64,000 nt of DNA from Siphonodentalium dalli (lineage: Eukaryota; Mollusca; Scaphopoda; Gadilida; Siphonodentaliidae), in contig CP136068.1 of NCBI GenBank assembly GCA_032622095.1, forward strand, positions 14,239,729 through 14,303,728, in the 5' to 3' direction. The notes beneath the pieces are model-generated. The model was not told the origin of the DNA, did no database searches, and was given only the letters and a program-made list of their open reading frames with translations. Shown here piece by piece: positions 23,377 through 34,630 of the stretch. Both the position numbers and the translations under genes were made by a program. Positions within the stretch are counted from its first letter, which is position 1, and the number at the start of each line of letters is the position of its first letter.

Positions 23377-25057
23377 ATGATTTAATTACTATATTTAATA
23401 TGATTAGTATGAAGTTGAGCATTTCGCAATGTTTTCTCGCATTGTGTTTTGAAAAATGCGGCTAATTTCACTACATTTGGCTTTTACATATGGCTCAAGA
23501 TAATTTGTTCTTAGTACCAAGATTGTTTACAGAATAAACGATATAGGTAAAAAATGTTACATTTGTTATTGTAATAATGATTTATAAGACTATAATCTGA
23601 ATACTTGTGTTTGCCATGCACGTGTTTACTATATCAATACAGTTGATATTTATAGCTGGTATAAAAGTTTAATCCAGCTGTGTATTTAACGGCCTGTTAT
23701 ATCATCAGATGTCAGAACATAGTGACCAAACTCGATTATACATACATGCATTGAGAGACACACGTTAACAGTCACTTTAAGCACGTTTGACCCGTCTTGA
23801 TAAATCAATTGACGCGAACTGACGTGCGTAATTATTAGTCATTAACGACGAAGAACCATCAACGCATGACCGAATCGATCCGCGGTGGAAATTTAGGAAC
23901 ACACCCTAGTCAAGTTGTCCTGCTAATGTGATATGGTGCTGATGGATAATGATTAACTGCTATGCGATGTTACGGCAAACTGATGCTGTTACGAAAAGAT
24001 ACCATTAATCAGTTTTAAAGTTGTCATTATTGCGGTGTTCGGATAATCTGAACATATGCAAGAAACGCTATAATGTGCATGAAGCATTCAGAAGCACAAT
24101 ACAAATAAGTTAATACTGTTTGTTTTAGCTGTTGCAAATCGACTATCAACAATTTAGCTATTAATGTTATTTAGCAAATACCAGCGCAGCCATTACTAGT
24201 TTAAAAAAAAAAAATATATATATATATATACGTTATTGAATGTTTCATACATACACTGTTATTTATAAAAACCCTCGGTTCATGATATATGTTGAGTAAT
24301 TGGACACAGAAAGTACATAATTATAGTTTATTATACAGACTTGACATGACTATGAAGGATTTATTTAATTTTGGCAGCATATTTTATTTCCCATGATAAG
24401 ATAGTACTAAGGCGATGGCACACTATGCCAATATCTCATTTTAAATCACACATCGCATCGCATCAAAGGCAATTATTCAGATACAAGAAAGAGACCAAAA
24501 TCATGCACTATGTTACACCGCACTGAAGGTTGATGGTTAATACATATCAATTTTATATATGACAAAACACTCTTTATTGATAACTCTTTTTGTTGTGCTA
24601 ACACTACTAGTAACAGAGATAATAAGATATACTGCAACTGATAAGAGAAGCCTGATTGCCTTATACATTGTTATATCGGACTGAAACCAATGTTGGTTAT
24701 TTCGAAAAAAATATCACACAACGCTCTTTATTGTCTTTATCCGTGTGGTGAAACGCTCTCGATTTAGGTATATTTCTTGACATAGAAAATAAAGCGCAGA
24801 GTTACATTAGTAAACCCTGATTGCCTTGAATTGGATTATAGCCATATCAGACATGTGCATGTAGAGTGATGATCAAGTCGGAAGAATTTAAAAATTCTAA
24901 TGAATTCCAATTCCAGTCACTTCCGTGTCTCTTCAAGTGTACCATGCATGTGCCTATACAAATCGTATTTTATAGCTGGTATATAACTAATCACGCTAAG
25001 TACGTATTTGCCTTTTTGCATCCTCTGGTGTAAGAACGTATCCTCTGATGTAAGAAA
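23377..25057. other. No gene seen
   Basis: AT-rich. It holds an A-run plus (TA)n at 24202-24232 and two AACRCTCTTTATTG words (24567 and 24721) discussed under findings. No reading frame of interest. Confidence 0.55.
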
Positions 25058-25362
25058 GTAGCGACCTACCTCGATGTAAACGTATACGTATACAACTAAG
25101 AGCTCACTCCATCAATGTATCACATTATTATAATCAATAAATTTGAAAAATGATCAAGGAAATATATATGGGTTGATACAAACATCGGACTTGGCACTGA
25201 AAGGGTGAAAGTAGCGACCTACCTCGATGTAAACGTATACGTATACAACTAAGAGCTCATTCCATCAATGTATCACATTATTATAATCAGTAAATTTGAA
25301 AAATGATCAAGGAAATATGGGTTGATGCAAACATCGGACTTGGCACTGAAAGGGTTAAAGCT
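25058..25362 (+). repeat. 153-bp tandem duplication
   Basis: GTAGCGACCTACCTCGATGT starts at 25058 and again at 25211. The copies differ by a few substitutions and a small deletion (an ATAT lost near 25316). Both end in GGCACTGAAAGGGT. Confidence 0.95.
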
Positions 25363-25394
25363 ACATTTAGTTTCGATAATTCAATCAAACCGAA

Positions 25395-25560
25395 CGCGCG
25401 GACGTAATTAGTAGAAGCAACGGACGACGAACGAAGGTCCGAAGACCGCTCCGCGGATCGGCGCGATGATAATCAGCGAAAGGCGCCACGCGCCTTGGCT
25501 CGAGGCGCGGTGCACCTACTGAGAGGCGGTCCGCGCCTAGCTGGCTACCATATATACGAG
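25395..25560. other. GC-rich island in AT-rich surroundings
   Basis: A CG-dinucleotide-rich block with internal inverted words (GGCGCC, CGCGCCTTGG, GAGGCGCGG, GGTCCGCGCC). The minus-strand frame at 25385-25798 that crosses it has no recognisable family. It could be a promoter-like island or a repeat fragment; I cannot decide. Confidence 0.4.
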
Positions 25561-26257
25561 TAGAGGATCTCCAACGAGTTATGTTAGGATATAAGATTTT
25601 ATGAAACGAGATTGATAAGTTTGATTCACAACGAGTCGTAGACGAGTTGAGAATCAAATTTATCAAGCGAGTAATGAAGTTGAACAAGAATTTAGCTTTA
25701 ATGAAAAAAGCAATCATTTTGCATTGTCTGGTGTTGTAAAGTAGTTTTGTTGGCGCCATGCCAAGTTGCATGGCGGGGACCACATGCTTATTCGTCACTA
25801 GTGAGAGATAAGGAAATATGCAATGGCCTTTTAAATGCTATAACAGGGGCTTCATGTGATATATTATTAAACTAGTTTATACCCATGGCTTTTCATCCAT
25901 CTGTTCAGATCAGCCAAACAGATACGAAAATGCCAACTTGAAATAAATTAACGGTACTTTTTCTTAACAGCATCGCTTTGCCTTACCAACACCATAGCAA
26001 CGCAGAAGGACCCACCAGCAGCATAGCAGTTATGCAGGACCACTTAACACCAAAAAAGTATCAGAGTAACATTGTATTACTACATTATATGTGCTTAGAT
26101 TCCTCTTAAATTGCTTTCTTGTGTTACAGGATAATAGGAACACTTCATAATTCTGAAGACTTTGCCGAAGCCTTCAGCTGTCCCGTTGGATCGTTTATGA
26201 ATCCGAAGAAGAAATGCAGCGTGTGGTGAAATGTGACTCAACAATTTCTGAAATATC
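25561..26257. other. No gene seen
   Basis: It contains a loose inverted pair (TTGATAAGTTTGATTCACAA at 25613 and GAGAATCAAATTTATCAAGC at 25651), probably a decayed hairpin. Otherwise plain. Confidence 0.5.
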
Positions 26258-26804
26258 TTAAGGGATACTGTACCCAAATGTTGTTGTTGGTTTCTTTAGT
26301 CTCTGAGTTGTATAATAAGGTACCCAGATTTCCATTATCTGAACGTCCGTTGAGTACGAAGTAATGATCCGGATGGCAGATTAGCCGGAATACGAAAATA
26401 CCAATTGTCGTTGTCGAGCAATTTCTGGATAGTTTTCAAGCAAATGTATCAAATAAATGTTATATTATATGCATTCTAGTCCCATATTCCATTAAGGTAT
26501 TGTATACTCACTAGTCAGTGAGTGGCTTGAGTTTACACCCCTTTCAACATATTTTTGTACACGATCATGTGTGCCACGCTTTGCCCAATCCACTATCCGT
26601 GAATTATTTTGATTACGTCTTGTACACAGAAATTCGTAATTTAATTTATGACTCGGCCATAAATTAAATTTATATCAAATTATTAACTTTGATTTTAAGA
26701 TAACCTATTAACCTGAACGTTTACAGAATACATCTTCGACTCAAATTACTTAGTTTTCTATATATTATCGATATTATTGAAAATGGCGTACAGTACCCCT
26801 TCAA
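26258..26804. mobile_element. Possible TTAA-type MITE (547 bp)
   Basis: The left end TTAAGGGATACTGTACCC is mirrored at the right end, whose complement reads TTGAAGGGGTACTGTACGCC. The right target copy would be TTCAA rather than TTAA, so the call is tentative. The hydrophobic frame starting near 26777 begins inside the right end and is rejected as a gene. Confidence 0.45.
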
Positions 26805-27239
26805 GGACAAACATTATTATTTTTTATTTTTTTTGTGTTGTTTCTTTTTTGACGTGTTTGTGTTTATGTTTTTTCCCCCAGTTTGTTTCTGTCAGATGTT
26901 ATTACATATGGTTAAGAGCAGAGCGAATATTACTAGCATTTCACTATTATCAATTAGTTATTTACTTAGGTTTTATATGCATAGCAGACCGTTAGCCGTT
27001 TGTTAAAATGCATGCACAAGAAATCGCATGCGTTCTTATCTACATTGTATATTGTATATTGTCTTATCTCCATTGTATATTTTCGAAACATATATAAATG
27101 TATTGTGTAAGTCGCTAAGTTGCTTTTTACAGAAAATTAAACTAGAGGTTGAAGTGATATTAGTACTCCTTCAAGTTAATACCGCGATATACAGATTAGC
27201 CCTTCCATGACTGGAGCTCACTGACATTTTACGAAAATC
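26805..27239. other. No gene seen
   Basis: AT-rich with a TTGTATATTG triplication around 27041-27080 (CATTGTATATTGTATATTGTCTTATC). Nothing coding. Confidence 0.5.
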
Positions 27240-27300
27240 ATGTGCCAGTGCATTCTCTTATACATGTATACATATATAAGATAATTCACTGGCACATTAT
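27240..27300. repeat. Hairpin, CAGTG...CACTG type
   Basis: TGTGCCAGTGCATTCTCTTA pairs with TAAGATAATTCACTGGCACA across a TATACATGTATACA centre. It is related to the CCAATGCATTCTCTTATATA hairpins at 28377 and 28523 and to a half copy near 62242. Confidence 0.85.
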
Positions 27301-27303
27301 CGT

Positions 27304-27420
27304 TAGTGCTGCACCAGCGCAGTTACATTCATAAAAGGGGAAATGCTGCACCAGCGCGACTCCAGTCATGAAAGAGTTAACGCTGAACCAACTCAGCTGC
27401 AGTCATGAAAGGGTTAACAA
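27304..27420 (+). repeat. Three ~40-bp minisatellite units
   Basis: Units begin GTGCTGCACCAGCGCAG, ATGCTGCACCAGCGCGAC and ACGCTGAACCAACTCAG. Each ends in a CATGAAAGGGTTAA-like phrase (CATAAAAGGGGAAAT, CATGAAAGAGTTAA, CATGAAAGGGTTAA). Confidence 0.85.
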
Positions 27421-28226
27421 TTTGGAAGTGCCACAGATGTCTCCAGCCACAATAACCCACAGAGCGTGTCACTGGAGGTTACAAGCATCTAATTATATAG
27501 AGTTATGCTTCTTGAATTTGTGTATGGAAACTCGAGTCAGCACTGGTCAGCATAAAAAAAAATCTGGCTGCTAATTGGTTGATTATCATTGAGGGAAATA
27601 TCCCTAAGCGGGAACAGAAAATCATAGCCTACGTAAATATGGCGATCATGTATGTTTAGATGTCCAGGAAGAGTCTGGTGGGGTCCCGAAGTTATGGAAG
27701 GGGTCTGGGTATTTTTATGCTGCTGATTTTTGTGTAGTAAATGGGGTAGTTGTGGAAATGCAAGATTATCGTTTGAAAAACATACCGAAAAGGGCGTGTT
27801 TGACGTCACAGAATGGTGCAGCGGATGACGTTCTGGGGGAAAATTGACCACTTGAAGTTCAAATAGGCTTAACCCATGGCCGGCGGGACTTCCAGTTAAC
27901 ACTGTCGCCTATGGAAAATAATTAGGTGTTTGTAACCTGGAGACGCTTGTTTTGATATTAGAGTTATCGGTCTTGATGACTTGATGCAGGGCTTTATACT
28001 CAAGACTGACACACCCTAAATTCACATATTTTATTTACCTAACAAGTACAAATAAATTGGACAGTGTCAAATCCACTATATCCCTGTTCTTGTGGAAACG
28101 ATACGATTGTGAATACCGACGTACAGCCACATGCGCCGTTTAAGAAAAGTTCAGCTGATAAAGAATCTCAAGATAAAACTCGTTTTGCAACATGTTTAAC
28201 AATGGCACAAGTATGTCTTTCGGTAA
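27421..28226. other. No gene seen; repeat scrap at 27545-27615
   Basis: TCTGGCTGCTAATTGGTTGATTATC-like sequence at 27560 resembles, in inverse orientation, sequence at about 32215-32290. It may be one end of an unrecognised element. Confidence 0.45.
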
Positions 28227-28618
28227 TTAACCCTTTACCCAACAAACCGGCCAAATAAAGCTTCAACAGCCTAAAATATCTTCGGTCTGTCTCAATAGAA
28301 CCATACAAATATGGATATCATTGGAACCGGCTCCTTGACCACATTGTGATAGCTACAGTTATGCCCTGTGCCAAATGCATTCTCTTATATATGCGAGTCG
28401 ACCATAGGTCGCCTCGCATATATAAGAGAATGCATTGGCCTAAAAAAAATCTTTTTTTTAACACTTTTTACCATTTTTTCTTACATTCTTTAACAATTTT
28501 ATAATTTTTAATGTGTTAAGCCAATGCATTCTCTTATATATGCGAGGCGACCTATGGTCGACTCGCATATATAAGAGAATGCATTGGCACAGGGCCCTTC
28601 TGTTGGGTAAAGGGTTAA
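28227..28618. mobile_element. TTAA-flanked element (392 bp) built of two hairpins
   Basis: It starts TTAACCCTTTACCCAACA and ends with the exact complement TGTTGGGTAAAGGGTTAA. Inside are two copies of a ~62-bp palindrome (28377-28438 and 28522-28584), each reading from CCAATGCATTCTCTTATATA through GCGAG to its complement (one base different at the first edge). They lie about 84 bp apart and mirror each other, so the whole folds on several scales. No coding content. Confidence 0.8.
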
Positions 28619-29059
28619 CGGGCAAATATCTTTCATAAAATTGTTTGGTGGCTTCTGTATGAGCCATCGTGATTAGCTATACTAAATACTCATTGACGAG
28701 TTGTCCCTTACATGTATGAAATGTTCAGATAATAAGTCGTTTGTTGAACTTCTTTATCTGAATATTTCCCACCAATGAATGTTATTCATTCTGTAATTTC
28801 CATTGTATGTCGTCTGCTCATAATTCCTGAACGCACCTGAAAAATTTCAATATATATAATTTTATAACTGGCTGGGATAATCCATTTAGTACTGAAAGGG
28901 TTAAACATTCCCATGCTGGACCGTGATATCCAGATGTTCCCGTTTTGTATAAACTGGTTTAGCTCATTCAGAGCTCATAACTTAACCTTAAAGTTACAGC
29001 CAACTCGAAAACACAAAGCGTTATAATAGCAACCACCAAGGGTGCTTACACCTAAGGCA
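28619..29059. other. No gene seen
   Basis: It contains GAAATGTTCAGATAATAAGT (28719), a word shared with the hairpin region at 58552, and an ACTGAAAGGGTTAA phrase at 28892. These look like scraps of related small elements. Confidence 0.5.
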
Positions 29060-29160
29060 GGTGAATGACGTCATATATTATTTTCTATATCCATCAGTGA
29101 TTTTTCAAGATCGCGGGTATAGATTTAGGAGAAATTGTCACGTGACTTCCGGTTAGCAAC
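29060..29160 (+). promoter_or_regulatory. Promoter-like cluster: CRE, E-box and ETS-like sites
   Basis: A perfect TGACGTCA (29066-29073), a TCACGTGA (29138-29145) and TTCCGG (29147-29152) occur within about 90 bp. Such combinations are common in animal housekeeping promoters. A modest open frame follows (ATG at 29285). This is motif reading only. Confidence 0.35.
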
Positions 29161-29284
29161 CGTGTGGAGATTGCAAAAAAAACGCGGAATTGGAAATGAA
29201 AGTAACTACTTCACAACTTACGAAGAATTCACATGTGATTTAGGTCTATTAATTTCATTTCGACCAATTTCGTTGGTTCGCTTA

Positions 29285-29494
29285 ATGAAAACGAAAAATG
29301 AAGAAGCCATGACAAGAATCCAGACAAGATTTGTACAATCTACGACATGTCTTGACAAGTTGGTATGTCCTCTCCGTCGTGACCACTGTATGATGTTACA
29401 TAACTTATTCTTAGCGTTATGTCGTCGAAAAAAGGCAAATTTGAGGCACAGCATGTGTGGTTGCTCCACTACGTGTCACGTACGATTAATATAA
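29285..29494 (+). CDS. Short open frame of unknown nature, 69 codons
   Basis: From the first ATG (29285) the frame encodes a basic, cysteine-rich peptide with CLDKLVCPLRRDHC, ALCRRKKANLRH and CGCSTTCHV. The open frame extends upstream without an ATG to about 29135. I recognise no family. It could be a first exon, a chance frame, or an unknown element remnant. The promoter-like motifs upstream are the only reason to list it. Confidence 0.2.
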   Translation: MKTKNEEAMTRIQTRFVQSTTCLDKLVCPLRRDHCMMLHNLFLALCRRKKANLRHSMCGCSTTCHVRLI

Positions 29495-29539
29495 CTCGCT
29501 CACAACTGAGCTGAGACTGTATGAATATTATAACAATGG

Positions 29540-30290
29540 CTGCGGACACACGTACCACAGTAGCGATGGCATAGTAGGTGTGACAATTTATTATGGTGGA
29601 GTTTGGTGACAAGTGGTTGTCATAATTAATATGCCATAGCAAGCCATGTCGCCATCGGCAAAATCGCACAATGAGTCTACCAAGATCTACCAGCGACGGC
29701 CGATCTCTCAAACCTGAATGTCTTATCGCTCTTGATCTTTACTCAACACGCAGTGTTATATTTTGCATGCTAACACACATGTCCACTTGATAACTTAACG
29801 AATAAACCATTTCTGTCAACAGCCATGATTGCTCTTACTAAGAACAAATCGCCCGTGTAATTTCTCAGCAAATGTAAGTGAGTCAAACCTTATGCGTAGA
29901 ACTAAATGTCGCAAAATACAAAAAAAAAACGCAATTGGGGAACTGTCTTAAGTAGATAACCATGCATGCATTGGGAACATATAAAATACGTACCACATGC
30001 ATGATATGTGAGTCAATGAGAACTGCCACCAGGCAACGGTCAAACACATGCAATTCTGAACGTGCAATTATATATATCGTAGCGAATACAATTTAGCAAA
30101 ACGTAATGAGTAGAGATAAACTTTGGTGAAACGCAATGGGTTAATTGGTCCAGTCGACTCATTGTGCGGAAACTCAGCGGGCAACATAGCTAGCTGTGGC
30201 ATATTAAGTATGATGACCAATTGTCACCAAACTCCACCATAATAAATTGTCACACCTATGCCATAGCTACTGTGGTACGTGTGTCCGCAG
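29540..30290. mobile_element. Family Z long-TIR element, copy 1 (751 bp)
   Basis: The left end starts CTGCGGACACACGTACCAC and the right end is its complement finishing GTGGTACGTGTGTCCGCAG. The TIRs extend about 130-150 bp with small differences and include TGTGACAATTTATTATGG and TTTGGTGACAA. No coding capacity. Target duplication not determined. Confidence 0.82.
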
Positions 30291-30530
30291 TCATTGGCCG
30301 CGGACACACGTACCACAGTAGCGATGGCATAGTAGGTGTGACAATTTATTATGGTGGAGTTTGGTGACAATTGGTCAACATAATTTATATGCCATAGGGA
30401 GTCAAGTCGCGCGCCGCATATTCGCACAGTGAGTCGACTGACCAATTAACCCATTGAGTTTCACCAAGGTTAATCTCTACTCATTAAGTTTAGCCACATT
30501 GTATTCTCTACGATACATAAAATTGCACGA
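30060..30530. repeat. Large palindrome at the Z1/Z2 junction, ~230-bp arms
   Basis: The right end of copy 1 and the left end of copy 2 face each other around TCATTGG (30291-30297). The match continues beyond the TIRs: TAATGAGTAGAGATAAAC (30104) pairs with GTTAATCTCTACTCATTA (30468). Arms total about 230 bp with scattered mismatches. Confidence 0.88.
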
Positions 30531-30804
30531 CCGATCGTCCAGAATTGTCTTGTGTGTTAGCATTAAAAATATAACATTGCGTGTTGAGTAACGATCAACA
30601 GCGACAAGACATTCGGTTTGATAAATCATTGAGATGTCGATCTCGACGCTGATAGAGCTTGGAAAAGACTCATTGTGTGAATGTGCGGCGGGCGACATGT
30701 CTCGCTATGGCACAGGAATATGACGACCAATTGTCACCAAAATTGCACCATAATTAATTGTCACACCTACTATGCCATCGCTACTGTGATACGTGTGTCC
30801 GCAG
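30298..30804. mobile_element. Family Z element, copy 2 (internally deleted)
   Basis: It begins 7 bp after copy 1 (TCATTGG spacer) with the same TIR and ends GTGTGTCCGCAG at 30804. It is shorter than copy 1 by about 240 bp of interior. Confidence 0.8.
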
Positions 30805-31404
30805 CCAATTGGTCCGTCATAATTCTGTGCCATAGCTATCCATGTCGCCCGCTGATTTTCCGCACAATGAGTCGACTGGACCAATTAACCATTGCTTTTC
30901 ACCAAGGTTGATCTCTACTCATTACGTTTTGCTAAATTGTATTCACGACGATATATATAATTGCACGATAGATTGTCCAGAATTGTGTTTGATCGTGGCC
31001 TGGTGGCAGTTCCTCGTTGACTCACATATCATTATTGTGGTACGTTTTTTTATATGATCTCAATGGATGCATGTTTATCTACTTATATTAATTTCATTAG
31101 TAAGAACAATCATGGCTGTTGAGATGGGTTATTCATTAAGTTATCAAGTGGACTTGTGTGTTAGCATGCAAAATATAACACTGCGTGTTGAGTATAGATC
31201 AACATCGACAAGACATTCAGGTAGATACATCCTTAAGAGATCGATCGTCGCTGGTAGAGCTTGGTAGACTCATTGTGCGAATTTGCTGAGGGCGACATGG
31301 CTTGCTATGGCATATTAAATATGACAACCAATTGTCACCAAAATCCACCATACTAAATTGTCACACCTACTATGCCATCGCTACTGTGGTACGTGTGTCC
31401 GCAG
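30805..31404. mobile_element. Family Z element, copy 3, left tip missing
   Basis: It opens at CCAATTGGTCCGTCATAATT, which corresponds to about 80 bp inside the TIR, and ends with an intact right TIR at 31404. Confidence 0.75.
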
Positions 31405-31914
31405 CCAATAGCTAAATGGTTGTAAAATAGCGCATATAAATAAATAATATCTCATTATTTCACAAGTGAAATACAGTCATGTTTTTACTAAGAAAATGCT
31501 ATTGAGACTGATAGAGATCCATGTGAATGTCTGTTCATTAATAATTGGGTATGTAACACTGTAGCACTTTTGTCTTTTATAGTATTAGTAACTTTGTGCC
31601 AGAAACATGTTTATAGATTAGAGAACAGGCATGTTCTACATTTATTTTACACATTATTTCAGTTTCATATCAGACTTGGAGAGTTGAATTTCAGTTTGAT
31701 ACCACAGATATTGGTAATGTGATATTTTATTTTACTTACTGAATTATATGTGGTTTATTTGTCTTAGAGTTCATTATAATATATTTACATACCAAGTGGT
31801 TATCCAACCCAGGTGGGCCAGCGCAGTTAAACCTGACCACAGATAACTGTACCGAGTATCTTGTGTGTACACTACAGGTGTTATTTAGATCATAACACAT
31901 CAAAACAATCATTA
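31405..31914. other. No gene seen
   Basis: AT-rich, without repeats I can define. Confidence 0.5.
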
Positions 31915-32295
31915 TATAATTGTAATCATTATATAATTGTAATTAGGTAAAAAAGGAAAACAAATTGCAAGCACCAGAATTGTAATTAGGTCAAAAAGGA
32001 AAAAAATTGCAAGCACCAGAAAACACCGGGAAAAAAACGTGTTTTTAGGAGCTGCGACCACGCACCCCAACCCCCCTCCGGCCTTGTGTCGGAATTTTTT
32101 TGCACGACTCCACCATGTGAGTTGCGGGGAAAAAAAAAAAAATTGTCCCATCGATCACCCACCCAGCCCGGCATACGTGCCCGGAAAAAAATCCCCCCCC
32201 CCTGCACGCTCAAGGAATTTTCCCTCAAAGATAATCAACAAATCAGCAGCCAGTTTTCTTATGCGGACTCGACTATAGAAATTCAAGAAGCGTAA
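31915..32295. repeat. Unclassified repeat with a small internal tandem duplication
   Basis: TGTAATTAGGTNAAAAAGGAAAA (written here with N at the variable base) plus TTGCAAGCACCAGAA occurs twice (31939-31979 and 31981-32020). Homopolymer-rich blocks follow (A13 near 32130, C10 near 32194). The right edge resembles 27545-27615 inverted. Confidence 0.5.
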
Positions 32296-32584
32296 CTCTA
32301 CTTAATTAGGTGAGTGTAAGCCAGACAATGCAGTCTCGCAAATGTTGTGATTGTTGCATATTATTATTTCAACCAAGTCGTCTCGTCATTATACGCCCAA
32401 ATGGTGATATTAATATTGAATGCCAATAAATTTTACCTGTGTCTCGCGGTTTACCAACACGAAAAGACGTTAGCCCGAAGTTACCATTGCTTTTCCCAGC
32501 CCAAATATATTTGACAGGGTGCCATGACTAAAAACCGTCCGGAGTAGCTCAGACCGGTCGCTTGGTGTATATATAGGCGGGATT

Positions 32585-33080
32585 CTAGGGACCAGAACAG
32601 TGGGGGGGGGGGGGTATCATTAAAACCAACACACGCACGGTTGGGGCTGCGGCCACGCGGAAGAGCCGATATTAAACCCATAACTTGCCATAATTTCAAT
32701 ATGATATCTGCAATGGCATGACATGCAGACGGGACCCCCATACCGCCATCGTACCGCTAAGAACTCCACACAGATTTGTAGTGGAACTAAAGTCGATTAT
32801 ATTCGTAAAGAAACAAATGCGAATCGCCCACCATGCAAAGCCATGGCAGGCAATTAACACTCGAAATGCAGACATCACCAATATGTTTGCGCCAATGAAG
32901 CGCACCGACCCGGACCGTTCCTGTGGCGTCAGGGGTGATTTTAGTGGCCAGAACATTGGGATGTATTCACCTGAAAACCCAATCACGCACGGTTGAGGGC
33001 CGCGGCCACGCAGAAGTGCCGCTATAAACTTGCCAGAATTTCAATATTGTGCCTGCAATAACATGACTTGGATATATTTA
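32585..33080 (+). repeat. Diverged direct repeat, two ~150-bp copies
   Basis: Copy 1 (about 32585-32720) and copy 2 (about 32935-33070) share CACGCACGGTTG, GGCCGCGGCCACGC/GCTGCGGCCACGC, AACTTGCCA and AATTTCAATAT in order. The left copy has a run of 13 Gs. Identity is not known; no frame is conserved. Confidence 0.6.
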
Positions 33081-33105
33081 TAATATTATCCAAATATATA
33101 CGTGA

Positions 33106-33622
33106 TTAAAGACGGGAGGCGTTCGTTGCAGAAATATTCATATTTGTTCAAATCGCCATCAACAGAAGGAATATTATATGCATGTAGTTTTGTTCATATG
33201 CCAAACATAATCAGCGCGTAAATAGTATATTGTCGCCAAGACGTACGATGGTGTACGTAAACAAGAGACTGCTCGTGTTACAGAAGTTGTGCTTCTGTGT
33301 ACATAACACAGCGCAATTATATTGGTCAATCACACAAAAATGATATAAACGCACTTTATTATTTCCATATCAGGAAAACAGTACAAATAGCGCTCTTTAT
33401 CTTTACCATATCCGGATCTAAACAAAAGCCAGATTATGTAACGTTTTTTGCCTTTGTTTGGATAACAAAGGAAATAAAATTGACAATAACATACTGTTTA
33501 TGCCATGTTTCTGATTGGTAGAAGTCTGTCTAGGTTTTACTATTCTTTCTGTTTATGGCGGTTTTTGACGGAGGTGAATATTTTAACAGCATGCCCACCG
33601 CCAACGCCGCCAGTATCTTTAA
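33106..33622 (-). mobile_element. TTAA-flanked MITE, family A, inverted copy
   Basis: TTAA lies at 33106-33109 and 33619-33622. Read on the minus strand it carries the family A landmarks CAAAAACCGCCATAAACAG, CATACTGTTT (inverted), the AAAGAGCG word at 33387-33397 and AAATATGAATATTTC near the end. It is more diverged than the copies at 44789 and 52111. Confidence 0.78.
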
Positions 33623-33992
33623 ATCTTGTAAAATAGTTCATGGGCGATCTGATGCATGCATTTTTTTTTCAACTTATCGGCGTACATCGAGTGTTCGCGC
33701 GGGTATATCACGCGGTGGTTTCGCGCAAAGAATATTTCTAAATTGTATAAAACCCAAGTTAGAAGTTTCTCAGTTTTATAACCTAAACCTCCAAATTATG
33801 TTGTGATATTTCGTGACAAAAAACAAACATCTGCCATGGTACGGTTCTTGGGTGATAATGTTCTTGAATCAATTTTGTGAAATATAATTTTGATTTATAT
33901 AACGCTCGTGTTCGGTTATAACTCATAACCTTAATCGAAAGAAGAGTTATTTCATATAATTTAGTCACATATTAGTAAAAAGATTTCACCAA
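33623..33992. other. No gene; scrap of a shared repeat
   Basis: AAATAGTTCATGGGCGATCT and GATGCATGCAT at 33631-33662 recur at 53323-53355 in similar form, so this is part of an undefined dispersed repeat. Confidence 0.5.
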
Positions 33993-34630
33993 TCTCATAT
34001 ATATTTTGAAGACCTCTGTCTGTCTGTCTGTCTGTCTGTTTGTTTGTCTGTCTGTCATTAATACAAATCTACGATTCTCGACCGATCGGGACGAAACTTG
34101 GTACATGTGTGTAGTTTGACCAGGCGGTGGTCGTTGTCGTATTGGCGACGCCCGTGCAGCGCATGCGCAGACGAGATCTCGGAAACGGGTGGAGCTATCG
34201 ACTTGAAATTTGGTGTGTGAATGTATCTTGCCCCGAGTACGAATTTTATCGGATCGCCGAGCCCGTGCGACGCCAGCTTCGCGCATGCGCAGACCAGATC
34301 TCGGAAACGGTGGAGCTATCGACTTGAAATTTGGTATGTGAATGTATCTTGCCTCGGATACGAATTTTATCGGGTCGCCGAGCCCGTGCGACGCAAGCTT
34401 CGCGCATGCGCAGACGAGATCTCGGAAACGGGTGGAGCTATCGACTTGAAATTTGGTAAGTGAATGTATCTTGCCCCGGATACGAATTTTATCGGGTCGC
34501 CGAGCCCGTGCGACGCCAGCTTCGCGCATGCGCAACCAGATCTCGGAAACGGGTGGAGCTATCGACTTGAAATTTGTATTTTGAATAGCCCGGACAACGT
34601 AGCCCGGACAACGTCGGGCACATCGGCTAG
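33993..34630 (+). mobile_element. Complete non-autonomous Helitron with internal 122-bp tandem repeat
   Basis: It starts TCTCATATATATTTTGAAG directly after an A and ends CTAG (34627-34630) directly before a T, the A^T target expected for Helitrons. The 3' hairpin uses GCCCG (34602-34606) and CGGGC (34615-34619), 7 nt before CTAG. A (CTGT)n stretch lies near the 5' end. The body is a tandem repeat of ~122 bp marked by GGAGCTATCGACTTGAAATT at about 34192, 34311, 34435 and 34556. No Rep/helicase. The same family, inverted, makes up 54215-56186. Frames of 60-190 codons through it are by-products of the repeat. Confidence 0.88.

Noticed and set aside
25385-25798. 137-codon minus-strand frame across a GC-rich island
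   Set aside because: Arg-rich low-complexity translation of a CG-rich block, with no family resemblance.
26777-26995. 72-codon hydrophobic frame that could be a small membrane protein
   Set aside because: It starts inside the right tip of a probable MITE and consists of T-rich codons; no conserved feature.
32540-32575. tRNA-like A-box (GTAGCTCAGACCGG) as the start of a SINE or tRNA
   Set aside because: No B-box at a suitable distance and no tRNA fold was evident.
33972-34535. 187-codon minus-strand frame with repeated peptide blocks
   Set aside because: It is the same 122-bp Helitron repeat read in the other direction.
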